The notes under the pieces: generated by a model
What the model saw: the letters and a program-made list of their open reading frames with translations, nothing else
Databases searched by the model: none
Told to the model about the DNA's origin: nothing
NCBI RefSeq assembly: GCF_000764305.2
Contig: NW_025933451.1
Coordinates: forward strand, 62,001-126,000
DNA length: 64,000 nucleotides
Direction: 5' to 3'
DNA from: Hyalella azteca
Lineage: Eukaryota > Arthropoda > Malacostraca > Amphipoda > Hyalellidae
Part shown: in pieces, positions 50,243 through 62,900 of the stretch
Layout: every line of letters starts with the position of its first letter
Position numbering within the stretch: the first letter of the stretch is position 1
Made by a program: the position numbers and the translations under genes

Positions 50243-50466
50243 TGAATATATTGTGATAGGCAACGAATATATTGGTATAGGCAACGAATATATTGGTATA
50301 GGCAACGAATATATTGTAAAGGCAACGAATGTATTGGTATAGGCAACGATTAAATTGTATAGGCAACGAAAATATTGGTATAGGCAACAAATATATTGGT
50401 ATAAGCAACGAATGTATTGGTATAGGCAACGAATATATTGGTATAAGCAACACATATATTGGTATA
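50243..50466. repeat. 21-bp minisatellite
   Basis: About 10.5 copies of ggcaacgaatatattggtat with one more base. 21 bp is 7 codons, so frames stay open on both strands (minus: YSLPIPI; plus: YWYRQR / IGIGNE). Not considered coding. Confidence 0.95.
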
Positions 50467-50730
50467 ATCATTGTAGGGGCGATAAAAAATATAGAAACAA
50501 AGCCATCAACTACAGACATAAAATTCAATATCGTACACAACTGATGAATAAACATTAATGACAGAACCTCATCATACAATGTATTAATAAATAATACTTA
50601 AGCCGTGCCATTTCATTCGCCCAAGTTTATCCAGTGAAGCTATTGCGCTAAAATTTTCAATGTCAATCTTATATTCTTCGGTCTCGGTTCTTATTTTGGA
50701 ACCTGGAACGATTGAAAAACCTAGTCTATA

Positions 50731-50942
50731 ATAAAATACTTAAAAAAAGCTTTTTAAAAAAACACGTTTTTCTTGTGGACTAAAAAGTAGAAAATAAATT
50801 ACACACAACACACGAATTTTGGCAATTGGATGGTGAACGTACAGCCCGACCCACGTTTTTTGGGGCGAGCCATAATTTATTTTCTACTTTTTAGTCCACA
50901 AGAAAAACGTGTTTTTTTAAAAAGATTTTTTAAGTATTTTAT
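50731..50942. mobile_element. Foldback element with 70-bp arms
   Basis: Left arm 50731-50801 (ataaaatacttaaaaaaagc ... aaaataaatta) pairs with right arm 50873-50942 around a loop of about 71 bases. The arms share 'cttgtggactaaaaagtag' and its inverse exactly. No coding capacity. Confidence 0.85.
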
Positions 50943-51051
50943 TTTCTCCTTTTTAGTCCGTTGCTGCACGGACTAAATAGCATGACTTAACATACGTATC
51001 GATGATACGCAGCGTCAGCGCCTGCTCGTCTATAACGTGAGCGCCCGCACG

Positions 51052-51081
51052 TCATACTATATATATATAGTATATATATAC
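51052..51081. repeat. AT alternating palindrome
   Basis: A 'tactatatatatatagta'-type run that can extrude as a cruciform. Confidence 0.85.
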
Positions 51082-51227
51082 TTTACTCAATTAAGCTAAT
51101 TTAGGTCTCTAATTGCTAGTTTTTATGATTGTCTCTGAAATTGTTAGGCGAAAATAGCCTGCATGCCGAATTTCAGAGCTCTAGAGCAATCAGAAGTGGG
51201 TTAATTTTCGTTGTCAATGTTAACAAC

Positions 51228-51314
51228 AAACAAACAAACAAACAAACAAACAAACAAACGCGAAGCTAAGCTAAGAACAAACAAACAAACAAACAAACGC
51301 GAAGCTAAGCTAAG
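51228..51314. repeat. (CAAA)n tract with 'cgcgaagctaagcta' block, two copies
   Basis: acaaacaaac... followed by gcgaagctaagctaag, then the whole unit again with a shorter (caaa) run. Confidence 0.9.
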
Positions 51315-52711
51315 AAAAACGTGTTAAAAACGTGTAAAAAATATCAATTTAGGCAAGCAATGATCAAACAACTAACTCATATTAACATCAGTGAATCAAC
51401 ACGCCTCATTGTTATAAAATAAATAAACCTAACAATTGCCAGGCATTCCCAAGCGATGTCACGTCAGTGTGAATTATAACCTAAACTAAAAAGTATTAAC
51501 CATTCAAACATTTAATAAACCATTTGCTCCTCTTACAACATCATACATTGGGTGAGTCGATAATTTCAGCGCCGAATACAGAAATAAAGTTTGAAACTTA
51601 TATACAATAAATGTTCCGTCGGAATGGTTCGAGAAGTTTTAAACCCAACGGACTTTCATCTGTTGGATTCACGATTGCGAATGAGAGTTTCATTCTAAAA
51701 TCTTCTAACGCGTCCATTAGCATAAGCACATTTTGTAGGAGCAAACTTAACACAAAGTTTAGGCTTTTACATGAGAAGTTTGTGCAGCGCATTGACCGAA
51801 AGCTTTCACTATATCTACAGAAGTCTCATTCTAATTCAGGCGCATTTCTTGGAATGCGATTTAACCGCTGATTTCTCATTTGCTGAAACTTTACAGAAGA
51901 CAGAATGAAACGCGCACCAGATTTTGAAGTAATCACATAATTAATTTTTTAATTATGAGCTAATTGTTGTTCCAATAAATTCAAGTTTGTGTCATTCAAA
52001 AATCAAACTATATTCGTTAAAATATTTCTCAGGAGCACGTATTTTATTGTTCTTCACGCCTCGCTATAATCACCTGCACGCTAACGAAACTTAGCACTTC
52101 AGCCATCAAAATAAACGAGATAAAAATATGCTTCAGCGCTGTCAGAGAAATAAGGAGAAACGAAGGGACGAACGAATAAGGACGAAGTAAATTCCTTCGT
52201 CATCAAAGGAATCCAAGTAATAGATTGTCCCGAAAGAAATTCATCAAACAACTTGTGTTGAAATATCGGTTCACGGAGAATGAATCCAATTTATGCAGCC
52301 GAAGCGGAATATTACGACGAGAAACTCTTCACTATATAGTCACGCCATGAGCAGCCACAGCGATCTTCAAGGAGCCAACGGCTATTAAGCTTCATAATTA
52401 CATTGTTTCCAGAGCCTAATATAAAATGATGAAATTCAATCGTTTTAAATCATATATTCAGAAAGATTTTGAAGCAATCGTCTACAATCTTAACTTTAAT
52501 CGACCCAGGCACCAGTAGCACGTTTCGGCCTGAGCTGTAACGATTTAAGGCTTTCATTGAACATATAATAATTCTGAATTTATTTATTCATATGAGCCTC
52601 ACGATCCTTTCGTTGAAAGCGAAATGATCGTAAGAACCTTCCTGGCATGAGGACTTTCCTAGCAAGAGGACCTTCTTGGCAAAAAAGTTTAAGACACACG
52701 TTTTGTTTCCA

Positions 52712-53092
52712 AATAATAAACCAGCAGTTATCTGAGCTCAATAATAAACCAACAGTTATTTGAGCTCAATAATAAACCAGCAGTTACTAGAGCTCAATAA
52801 TAAACCAGCAGTTACTTGAGCTTAATAATAAACCAGCAGTTACTTGAGTTCAATAATAAACCAGTAGTTACCAGAACTTAATAATAAACCAGCAGTTATT
52901 TGAGCTCAATAATAAACCAGCAGTTACTAGAGCTCAATAATAAACCAGCAGTTACTTGAGCTTAATAATAAACCAGCAGTTACTTGAGTTCAATAATAAA
53001 CCAGCAGTTATCTGAGCTCAATAATAAACCAGCAGTTATCTGAGCCAAATAACTAACCAGAAGTTATTTGAGCTCAATAATAAACCAACATT
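52712..53092. repeat. 28-bp minisatellite
   Basis: About 13.5 copies of aataataaaccagcagttac + ttgagctc. Variant order (tct, att, act, ttg) suggests a higher-order duplication: the block at 52768-52852 recurs at 52908-52992. Confidence 0.95.
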
Positions 53093-54486
53093 TATCTCTG
53101 CTAAAATAAATTTCTGAAAAAATTTAGAGTTCTTTTATCCAACAATTCCACTGGTACAAGTTCCCTAAATCAGATGAATTCCCATTATTGCGTATTTTAA
53201 TATATTTGTGTATAATATATTGATATATAATAGGCTAATTATTACTTTTATATTTTATTCTTTCCTTTAAACAAATTGATTGTTGTGCGTATTTCTCCAT
53301 CATAACATTCTGCCAGCTGACGATTCACACGCACTCTAGTAGCAGGTGTCCGATATTGCTGTAACTTAAACATTTTTTTTTCCCAAGGCCAGATTGGTGG
53401 AGATTCAATGTTCGTGCGCATTGCAATTCTGCAATCCCTCTGCTATCGTAGCCTTCCATACCTCTGCCATGATAAGTTAAATCCGCGACTAGGAATAATT
53501 GATCGACAAATAGTACGTTTTTAAGTATTTAAACTGTAATTGTTTGGTAAGTATACGTTGTTTAAAGTGTTTCTAAACCTTCCCCGCATTCCTACTGCCG
53601 ATCGAGTTCCGCGATCTGTTTAAAACTGCTGATCGATATCCTCCCGGTTAACCGCGAAGATCCGTGAATAATTCTTCAATAATATTTAATAATATTTATT
53701 TGGAAAACGGCGGTGGAGTGCAGCCGCGGTAGGTGAAGCGAGGTTTAATTTGCGAGGGATTACTTACTGTACATGCTGGGCAGTCTACATTTTTTGGCGA
53801 GGACGTTTCTTGTGAACTTCCACCACTAATTTGTTTAATAATTTAATGTTGAGACTTCGCTTTGTAGATGATGAATGATGCTAAGGAGGTAATATTTTTT
53901 AAAATCTGAGCCTCGTGTCATAGTTATATTGAATCCTTATTCAATGTATCTAGTCACTCATATGCCTCAACACAGATCATCATTATATGCCTCAACACAG
54001 ATCATCATTATATCCCTCAACGCAGATATTTCGTCCATGGAAACGTCTCAATTCTTATTAATTTTCAGCACAAGTTTCGTAGTCACAAACAACTCCGCTA
54101 ATGATGTTGTTCTGCCTAAATAATAGCTTCTCAAGTAATGAAGCTCTATCGCAATTATGAACAATATAAGCGTACAACGTACGGTAGCGGAAACAACTAC
54201 CTTGCATAAAAATTATAGAGAGAAATCTCACGTTGAGACAAGACATGTGACGTTCTGTTCAATTTCCTATATTTTTCTTTACTCCAAGTCATGCATGACA
54301 TCGAGCAACGAAAGTATAGCCTGAAAGGCCATAATGATGGCCTATACATCGAGAATAATGTTCATGCAATTTGAAACGTGGTCTACATTTACGGCATAAG
54401 AAACGGTGTGTTTTTTCAATCAATTTCAGGTACTGAAAGTGGTCATTTTTCCTATTACTTACGTTTTATTTCTTTGTTAATATAAT
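53093..54486. other. Upstream region of the sphingomyelinase gene
   Basis: Sequence between the 28-bp array and the first exon. No convincing TATA box near the ATG; 'ggaggt', short repeats (53961-54024) and AT-rich DNA only. The promoter could lie here, but I cannot place it. Confidence 0.35.
53961..54024. repeat. Short tandem repeat of about 23-24 bp
   Basis: About 2.7 copies of tatgcctcaacacagatcat cat. Confidence 0.85.
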
Positions 54487-54535
54487 ATGATTGGCAAGAC
54501 GTCCGTCATCTTCCTCTCCTTGGTGCTACTCGCAG
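54487..54535 (+). CDS. SMPD1: Exon 1 of acid sphingomyelinase: signal peptide
   Basis: The ATG at 54487 opens MIGKTSVIFLSLVLLA, a short basic N-region followed by a hydrophobic core, as in a secretory signal peptide. A good donor (GTATGT) follows at 54536, leaving one base of the next codon (phase 1). This fits exon 2, which begins with two bases of a codon and gives a Glu at the junction. The link across a 3.6-kb intron is inferred from phase and order only; another small exon between them is possible. Confidence 0.65.
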
Positions 54536-56867
54536 GTATGTGGTGCGCGGGAATTGTTATATTTTGTTATTTCATGCCGTGAAATTATGCACAAAATAGA
54601 ACAAGGCTTAAATTTAATAGCGACATCCATCGATTACATACTCATAATTATTTCTACTTTAGCACTATTTTGAAAAATATGACAAGTTTCATTCGAGAAT
54701 GGCATCATTTATAAAAAATCATGTTTAATTAAATCAAAAAATTATGTTTCTTATCATTCCGAGGCCAATTACCACACATTGATGTTGATGCTTACTAGAC
54801 CATTCAAAAACCGTCTTGGCGCAGCGCCACTCACTGATGCATTATTAATAAAATATATGAAATATATGAAGATATAATATATTAAATGTAAAATATAAAT
54901 TCTGTAATCCACTATATTGCCGTATATATAATTTATACTGTCCTTCGAATTCCCCACGCGCTTATGTCTATGGAGTCTGTAGGTGAGCTGGTCTTATCTG
55001 ATTATTTATTAAAGTTAATTCCAGTTCAAAGGGCGCGATGTCTCAAAGCCTCGCATGTGTCCAAAAACTATCTTAACGTCGGTCGTAGCCTAGATATTTA
55101 ACTAATATTGATCTGAAGATATTTAGTAGGAAATGTGGAACATTTGGAATCTCTGCTTAATATTTTCCAAAAATTGAAACTTTTTGAGAAAAATTGGCTA
55201 GTTAATTCAATGAATAATAGTTCAATTCTCTCGCTACCGCAAGAGTTACACATAACTATTTTCATTTGAGAATAATATTTATAATTATCCTTGTCCGTTA
55301 AAAATTAAAGGTTATAATTAGCACAAATCGTGTGGGCTTGCAATTATTTGTCACTCTGACATGTTTCAAAAGGCTTCGATCAGGTCTGTGGAATATGTTG
55401 AGGAAAGTCAAATGGGTTTCACATAAACTACTTCGAATTAAACACTCAACATTCATGCGATTTCCATTGTCTCCTGAAAAATCTCGAAAGACAACATTAT
55501 TCTAAGTAAATAACCATAACTATAAATAACTTAATTCAAGAGATAACCCCACCAATGTAGTTATTAGCTTTCATCTGAATCGTTCTACATCTTGCATCCG
55601 GTCTGAGTATATGACTTTGCTATGAAATAAAATTTAGTTGCTAGACCTGCATAGACCGTCGGCCTCAAGAATAACGTACATTGTTGTAGACAATGAATTA
55701 TTTATTCTATTCAATATATTAATATTCAAGGTTATAAACATACCCAAAGACGAAATGGTAATGATATTTTTATAATAATGCATCCTAGAGATATAGTGAA
55801 CAATTCTGTCATATCCGAACATTTTATGGCATCTTGAACTGAATGCATCTTGACAGCCTTGTTCAGCTCTGCTCAAAATCACATTTAGTATTGATCTTAA
55901 AATTGTAAGTCGGTCATATTGCCAGATTTATTTTATGGACAGAACAATTCGGAAGAAAAAGTACTTGTAGAATAAAAAAATATACGGGACGAAGGCATGT
56001 ACATGATTACTCTAAATTTAAACTGCACTTTGCTTAAGCCAAAAGGACATCATGGTTGAAATATTTAAAAAAATTAAGAAAACAACATAAAACAACTTTA
56101 TTCAATTACACATATCCTACCATTTACATCATTCAAATTCAACCCGAGATCTGTGGTGTAGAACTGAATATAATTGTGGGTGATGACAATTGAAAATCGC
56201 AAACTGTTTTTTAATATTGTAACAAATATCAATCTTACAAAACCTAACAACAACTATAAGTTTTGAGAAGGAAATTAAAACGCTCATCTCATGGAAATTC
56301 CAGAGTCTGGGACAAAAGTTTCCGGTTCTCCCCTGCATCCCGTTGGTTCTCACGATGTAAGGTCAGTACCTGTACAATAATATCACAAATTATAAAAAGC
56401 CTTAAACGGTGAACAAAACGCTCTTTGAAATAACTGGATTTATGTAAGTTTAGGAGTAAAAAATTATTATAAAATCGTATTCATTAATAAAACATTCATA
56501 ACGAGTTTTAATGAACGAAGTGCGATAAATGTTTTTATTTATATTTTCGAACAGTTGCCAAAATTGTACCTCGGAAGAAATATTTGTACATGTAGCAAGC
56601 TAAGAGTTTTGCTTTTACATTTTAATGGTTTTATATTAGCAACTACTATTCACATAATCAATCCCTGTATTTAAATTACGTACCTGAGCACGCGTAGAAG
56701 AACATGAATGACACGACAAATATTCAGAACTTGTGTCAGTCGTGTCGACGTCATCCGAGGTATCCATGCGATCATGCATGAGTAAAATTGTGTGCCTCGC
56801 ATATAAATTTATTTTGCAAAAATTGTGTTAATTGTACATCCAATAAATCAATAGTACCGTCTCAAAC

Positions 56868-56910
<43 letters not shown>

Positions 56911-59900
56911 TACGAAGCAATTATCGTGGCGTCAAATCTTTCAATGTTCTATAAAAGTCCTTTTATTTAAATAATTCAGATTTCTAAATAAACCTATTTT
57001 CCTAGCTTACATTTCCCCAAAAAAAATTCTAATGAGGATATGTGGTCAGAACCTGCAGCGGGAAAAACATGAAATTATTCAACGCTTTGGATACAATATT
57101 TATCTGGATTTTCAATCATCCTAAAAGTGAATCGAATTAGTATTATTTTTGGGAAGAAATTAATTGCAAATCTCCAACACAAGCATACGGGCTAAAATTT
57201 TACAATTCGTGTGAATTCATGATGAAACTTGCAAGTAGAATAAAATATCAGTATGTGAAAGCAAGAAATTATTGTTTCTTTTGAGTCAATAATTGTTCCA
57301 TTAGGAATTTGTCGCGCGTAAACAGCGACTATAGATCTTTTATTATAATTTATGTCATGGGAATCATCGAAAAGGAGTCAAAAAACTATTATTTTTATTA
57401 TTTTCGTCTCGAACATCCAATTCGGGCAAATGGTTGTTAAGAAATGCATTTGTATTAAGTTCAAACATACTATTGAATTAAATTGTATCAAAATTTTTCT
57501 TCCATCGCAATTTAACTTCAATTTTATACACTCTAAACATCGACGAAAGGATGAAAATCATTCAGAATGCTGGCTAAAATTCTTTGAGCGCACTGTACGA
57601 ACTCGCTATTATTTGTGGCCTTGTTCAAATAATTACGCAATACGTCATCTGTAATCTACTGATTATTAAACCCGAAAAGTAAAACATGGCTTACAATATA
57701 ATTACGTCGCAGCATCAGCCTCCACCTATATAATAATATACCTCATAACGATGTGTGGCAGTGGAAGCACCTTTATTCAAACGTTTAGTTACTAGCAAAT
57801 AGAATTGCACAGTCCCACTAGATTTCAGAAAAATAAATACCGACTTGCACCGCAAATATCACCATAACTTAAAACATTTCATTGCATAAAACTTGTATGT
57901 AACACTGAACAGATAAAAAATTAACACACTTCCCCCACGATAATTTATTGCTTATTTAAACTAAATAATAATTGACAAAGCCGAGTTTTTAGCGCATCTT
58001 CCCATTTATGGAAAAATGCACTATTGTGCTCGCCATGTCCGTCCGTCCTTCCGTCCGTCCGTCCGTCTGTCCGTCCCTGACTTCACGTTTTCGTCGACGA
58101 GAAAATGCGCTCTCTGTCATTCACTGCAGTGAGTGCTGAGTTATATTTTTTTCCTATTAAAGAGAAGTGGGCTGCGTGGAGTGCCACGCGGCGGTGGGCA
58201 GCATAGAGGAGCTGCTGAGCGTGGGCGCCAGCGAGCAGGAGCTCGAGAACGCAGCTATAGAAATCTGCCTCGACTTCCATCTTTTCGTAGAGGACGTTTG
58301 CATTGAAATGGTGCAGCTCGCTGCTGTGAGTTAATTTTTATCAATCAAGATGTTTTGTTCGAAATTAATATAATATAATAGTATTATTTTCCCACATGAA
58401 GTAAAAAATAAACTAATATAAATTGTAGGCTGTGTTTTGCGTAAAACTAGCATAACCTTTTAATTTCACACATTAAAATATTAAATTAATAAGCACCGTT
58501 TGCTTCAACTCCATGTTTGTTTCCGATAATTTTTTTAGGATCACATGTCGTAATATCGGAAGTCATTACTCGCCTGCCGCCTCATAATGTCTCAATCCTG
58601 GTCATTTTATTTCCACCACAGCCGCAGATCGTATACGTGTTGAACACGACGGAGCACGACGTGGACACGATTTGCCACGTGTTCTTCGGCACGTGCAAGT
58701 CTACGTTGCCTACGTGGAACGTGACCATACCCGGGGGAAAGCCGGAAATCCTGCCGCCTGTCATGGGGGTGAGGATTTAAGTCTTATTGCAGCTTCTAAA
58801 TGAAAGAAGCTAAAACATCCCTCTTAGCAGGATGTCATCGATTGCGGTGTCAATAAAGTTGGCCTCGAAAACGAGCGTGTCTCGAATATGCTCTTCATTA
58901 TAACATATTTCAGACTGCACTAGTTGGACCTGCTGAACTCCAATAGCCTTCTCTAGTTAGTCCGGATAATTTTACTATTTATCCAAGCCAAAGAGGTAAA
59001 TAATCTCAGAACATTTCTGAGTATTATACCAGAATTTTATTATTATTCCAGAATTTTGATTCTGCTCTCAATGGATGTTAGAAACTAAAAAGTTAGAAGT
59101 TCCTATGGAAAAATTAAGAGGAGAAAATCGAGTAATTTGTTATTTGTAAAGTTTTTTTACTGGTTTAGACTTTAATGCATTCTTTTACAATGCGACATAC
59201 CGCATTCTGCACTCGGCAGACAGTTTAGACTGCCCATGCTATGCATTTACCTATCCACGCAGGACTGAACATTCCACATCCTGCACTTTTTAAAAACTAC
59301 CTGTTCTCTGCATGTAGCCGCCCAGGACTCGACATACCACATCCTGCACTTAGTATCTACTACCCCAGGTTAACATATACCGTACCATGCAAACGTGAGG
59401 GCAATACGTGAGGGCAATACGTGAGGGCAATACGTGAGGGCAGATGCTTGCATGAGGGTAACTTGGACCCTCCAGGTGAAGAAGTCCATCCTTAATCTAT
59501 TTTTATCTTAAAAATTTTCTAATGCATAATAATTAAAGAATATTCAGTGTATCATTATCTCTGAGTTTTCTAACAAAGCATTAGTATAATTTTTTAAAGT
59601 GCTTTGATAAGATTTGTCTTAAAAGTTTTTAATGAATAATTAATTACCTTTGGAGCTTTCTACTCCATATATATATATTATTTATTTAGGAGTGACTTTT
59701 TCCCAACGTTCTGCGGACAATCGAAAATTACAGGTTAATAGCTTGACCTATCAATCCTTGACCCTCGTTAAAGGTGGCAATCAACTTTAGCGCCCCTACG
59801 CTTTGTCCAATTGATAATTTATTTATCATTGTCAAACCATACAGCGTTGCAGCGACGTTAAGTGAGTGACAAACGTATGCTGTACCTCCCTGCAATTCCT

Positions 59901-62900
59901 GTAAAATTAACGCGGTCAACACAGCGGCCATCTCATCTCCGCATATTTTTTGACGCGAATTTATTACTTGCATTCGACAATTGGGTTCCGTCTACTTGTT
60001 TCCTTATTTAGCGGTCGAGATTCCAATACTAAGCCAGATTCTAATACATACCAACGGCTCACTGTGCGACTCACGTACTCAAATAAAATACTTTTTTACT
60101 CGAGTTTAGTTACGTGACGGGTGACCTGAGCCCACACGTGGTGTGGATGCTGACGGAGGAAGACATCAGCGCCTCCGTGGTCGACACGGCGGCCGTCATC
60201 CGCCGGTACTTCCCCGACACACCCGTCGCCTACACGCTGGGCAACCACGAGTCCAGTCCCGTTGACAGGTGATCGTGGCATAGTTATTTTTGCTTGGTTC
60301 AGTTAATTTTCATCGTCTAAGATCATAATTTCAAGTGGGCCATTCGATTTGAGTTTATTCACATTCGATGTCTTCACGTGAGTCTCCGCTTCATTTCAGT
60401 TTTCTGTTAACATTGATAGAAGAAAACATCAATATAGGGCTAACTATTGTAAAAAGGAACTAATGCATTTAATGAACTGATGCATAAATGAACTGATGCT
60501 GATTCAGTTTTCGCTTTTTGATATAAAGCATATAATGCGGTTCAATCGAACACACAGTGAACACTAACTATGCGGAATGTTGAGGTATAACGCAGATGTT
60601 TCAAATCACCTGAATGGGTACAATTTCTTCAATGTATTTATTGTGTTTCTCATTCCATTGCAGTTTTGTTGTGCCCGAGGCGTACGCCGCGGGCTTCTCC
60701 ATGGACTGGCTGTACACGTTGCTGGAGACCGTGTGGGGGGACGGGGGGGTCCCTGACACTGCTATGGACACGGTGCTCAGTGGAGGATACTACCACTGGT
60801 CCCCATTGCCGGGGCTGCGGATCGTCTCACTCAACCCCAATTATGGTCAAGGCAACAACTGGTAAATTGTGTAACTTTGTTAGTTTGTAATTGGAAAAAT
60901 ATCTCTAATTAACATCTCGATTCTCATTAAAACCCAGGTAACACTGACTAGGTTTGAACTTTTTATTACATAATTATCACTAATTTACAATTACATCTTT
61001 TTAGAAGAAGAGACCCTGAAATTTTTTATTTATTAATTTAAAAATTAACACTGATTAACATTTCTGTCCCTGTAATAGCTCACGCAAGCCAATTATGATA
61101 ACATAATTTTTGGTCTACAATTATAATTTCATTATTGTTCCTCTTATTTACATCACTATCACTTTTATAGCCGAAAGAAGTATGAAATTTATATACAGTT
61201 TCGCATCTAGTTGCAGGTTATGATAATACTTGTGACAGAAGCAACAGTTATATTAAGCCTCCGCCAGCTTGTACATAGAAACTTATTAAATAATAAATTT
61301 TATGATTTATTAGTAACATTTTCAAAGAAAGTTTTCTCGCATCACACGGTGCTCATCACCTGCATGTTTTCTCATCATGTCTCCTTTGTGAATGAACAAA
61401 CTGTAATTTTATTTAATTATTTGTCACTGAACGGTTAATACTGTAATCACCTGATGAAAAAATCATTTAACAATAAATTTTCACTTGCGTTCTTGCCAGA
61501 AAACTTTGTTTCAATTATGAACGTTTTCATATCTGAGCAATTCTGTAATCCTACCGTCGTTATTAGTTGTAACTGATCTCTTAAGAGTCTGGGAGCGGAC
61601 ACGGAACTCAGCATCGAGACCGAGCGGCAGAAGGCTGTATCATGGTTGAATAATAAAAATATTCAACCATGGGCTGTATAGTCTCCACTTACTAGAGTTT
61701 ATGCCTCGGTCCAAAGTTGGTCATCCTACCTCTGGGCGCGCGTTCCCTTCCACTCCCACACATACCGTGCACACTGCCTCTACTCGTATTTTAAAAAAAT
61801 TCATCTATATTTTGCTTCCATTAGGAGTTGAAAATCAAAGAAAATACCACAAAAATTCACCATATCTTTATAAGAGACAACGTTTCGGAGTCCAGCTCCA
61901 TCGTCAGTTCATAACACAAAATTCTGTTCAGAAAAAGTTCAGTCCTAGAAACACAAATAAATCAATTAGTAAAGTAAAATGCACTGTCAGGTTTCAAAAC
62001 GAAAAATTAATAAATAAGACATGAAATTAACGGCAGAATGTGGAGACACGAATAGAATATAAAATTTTTTAGTACCTAATGATTTAATACAAATTTTTTA
62101 CTGCTTGTTCGTTTTCATGGTTTTTACACGAATTAGCTTTGTCCACACGATTACATTGAATATCTTCTTATTGATAACCAAGATTAAAAATACACGCTCA
62201 TATTTTTGAGAAATGCTGTGTCTTGATGACACTACGAAGCTGAGCTATGTTCATTTAGAAAAGCAAGTGTAGCGATTAGTCAAGCGCTCTTCACGGCAAT
62301 TTGGCCGACAGTAATCGGAAAAATGGACCCATCAAATCACTCGAGGATTACCGCCAATTCCAAGCTTTAAGTCCCATCACAACCCAGCTTTTATTATTAG
62401 TTGCAATAAGTCATAAGAAAACTGTATTTTATTAGTTACAGCAAAACTTTTTTATCATTAATTTAAAATTTGTAGCAGAATCTTCAAAATCAGCTTTATT
62501 ATCATCTGAATATGTAGGTACTAAGATCCATTTATTTCTTGGATAGCAAATATAAAAGAACTTTAATAACGTAGAAGAAAGCACTTAAGTGTACCATATC
62601 TTTATAAATGTGAACGTTTCTAGCTCCATCATCCTCTCGACAATCCTAAAAAGTAAACACAATCAGTTAACAATCCAAATTTCACTGGCAGACATTAAGA
62701 TCTAAAACCTTCTAAATACACTTTTCGCAATAGCGCCGTAAAACGGTCAGACCGGCATTTCAGTGGACGGCTGACCGGTGAAATAAAACCGCGTGCCACC
62801 GTTTTTTACAATTTAGCATACGAAACTCGTATCGCATTTAAAAAGAACGGCGAAACGGTTTATTTTCTCGGGATGGCCGGCCACTGACCATTTTTTTTCG

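Larger units (their letters stand above)
54536..58164 (+). other. Intron 1 of the sphingomyelinase gene
   Basis: About 3.6 kb between the signal-peptide exon and the first saposin exon. No further exon was recognised. It holds an (ATT)n microsatellite at about 56868-56910 and a (GTCC)n tract at 58024-58077; otherwise it is AT-rich unique-looking sequence with only short chance frames. Confidence 0.5.

Noticed and set aside
50145..50579. 144-residue minus-strand frame rich in YSLPIPI
   Set aside because: It is produced by the 21-bp minisatellite; other strands and frames are open too.
23088..53092. Several regularly repeated arrays considered as CRISPR arrays
   Set aside because: Units are contiguous or share the same sequence throughout; there are no unique spacers between conserved repeats, no leader and no cas genes, and the host is a eukaryote.
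59728..59973. Minus-strand frame inside sphingomyelinase intron 3
   Set aside because: No family resemblance and opposite strand to the gene; possibly an old inserted fragment but unsupported.
60096..60281. Minus-strand frame over exon 4 and others over exons 3 and 6
   Set aside because: Antisense shadows of GC-rich real exons.
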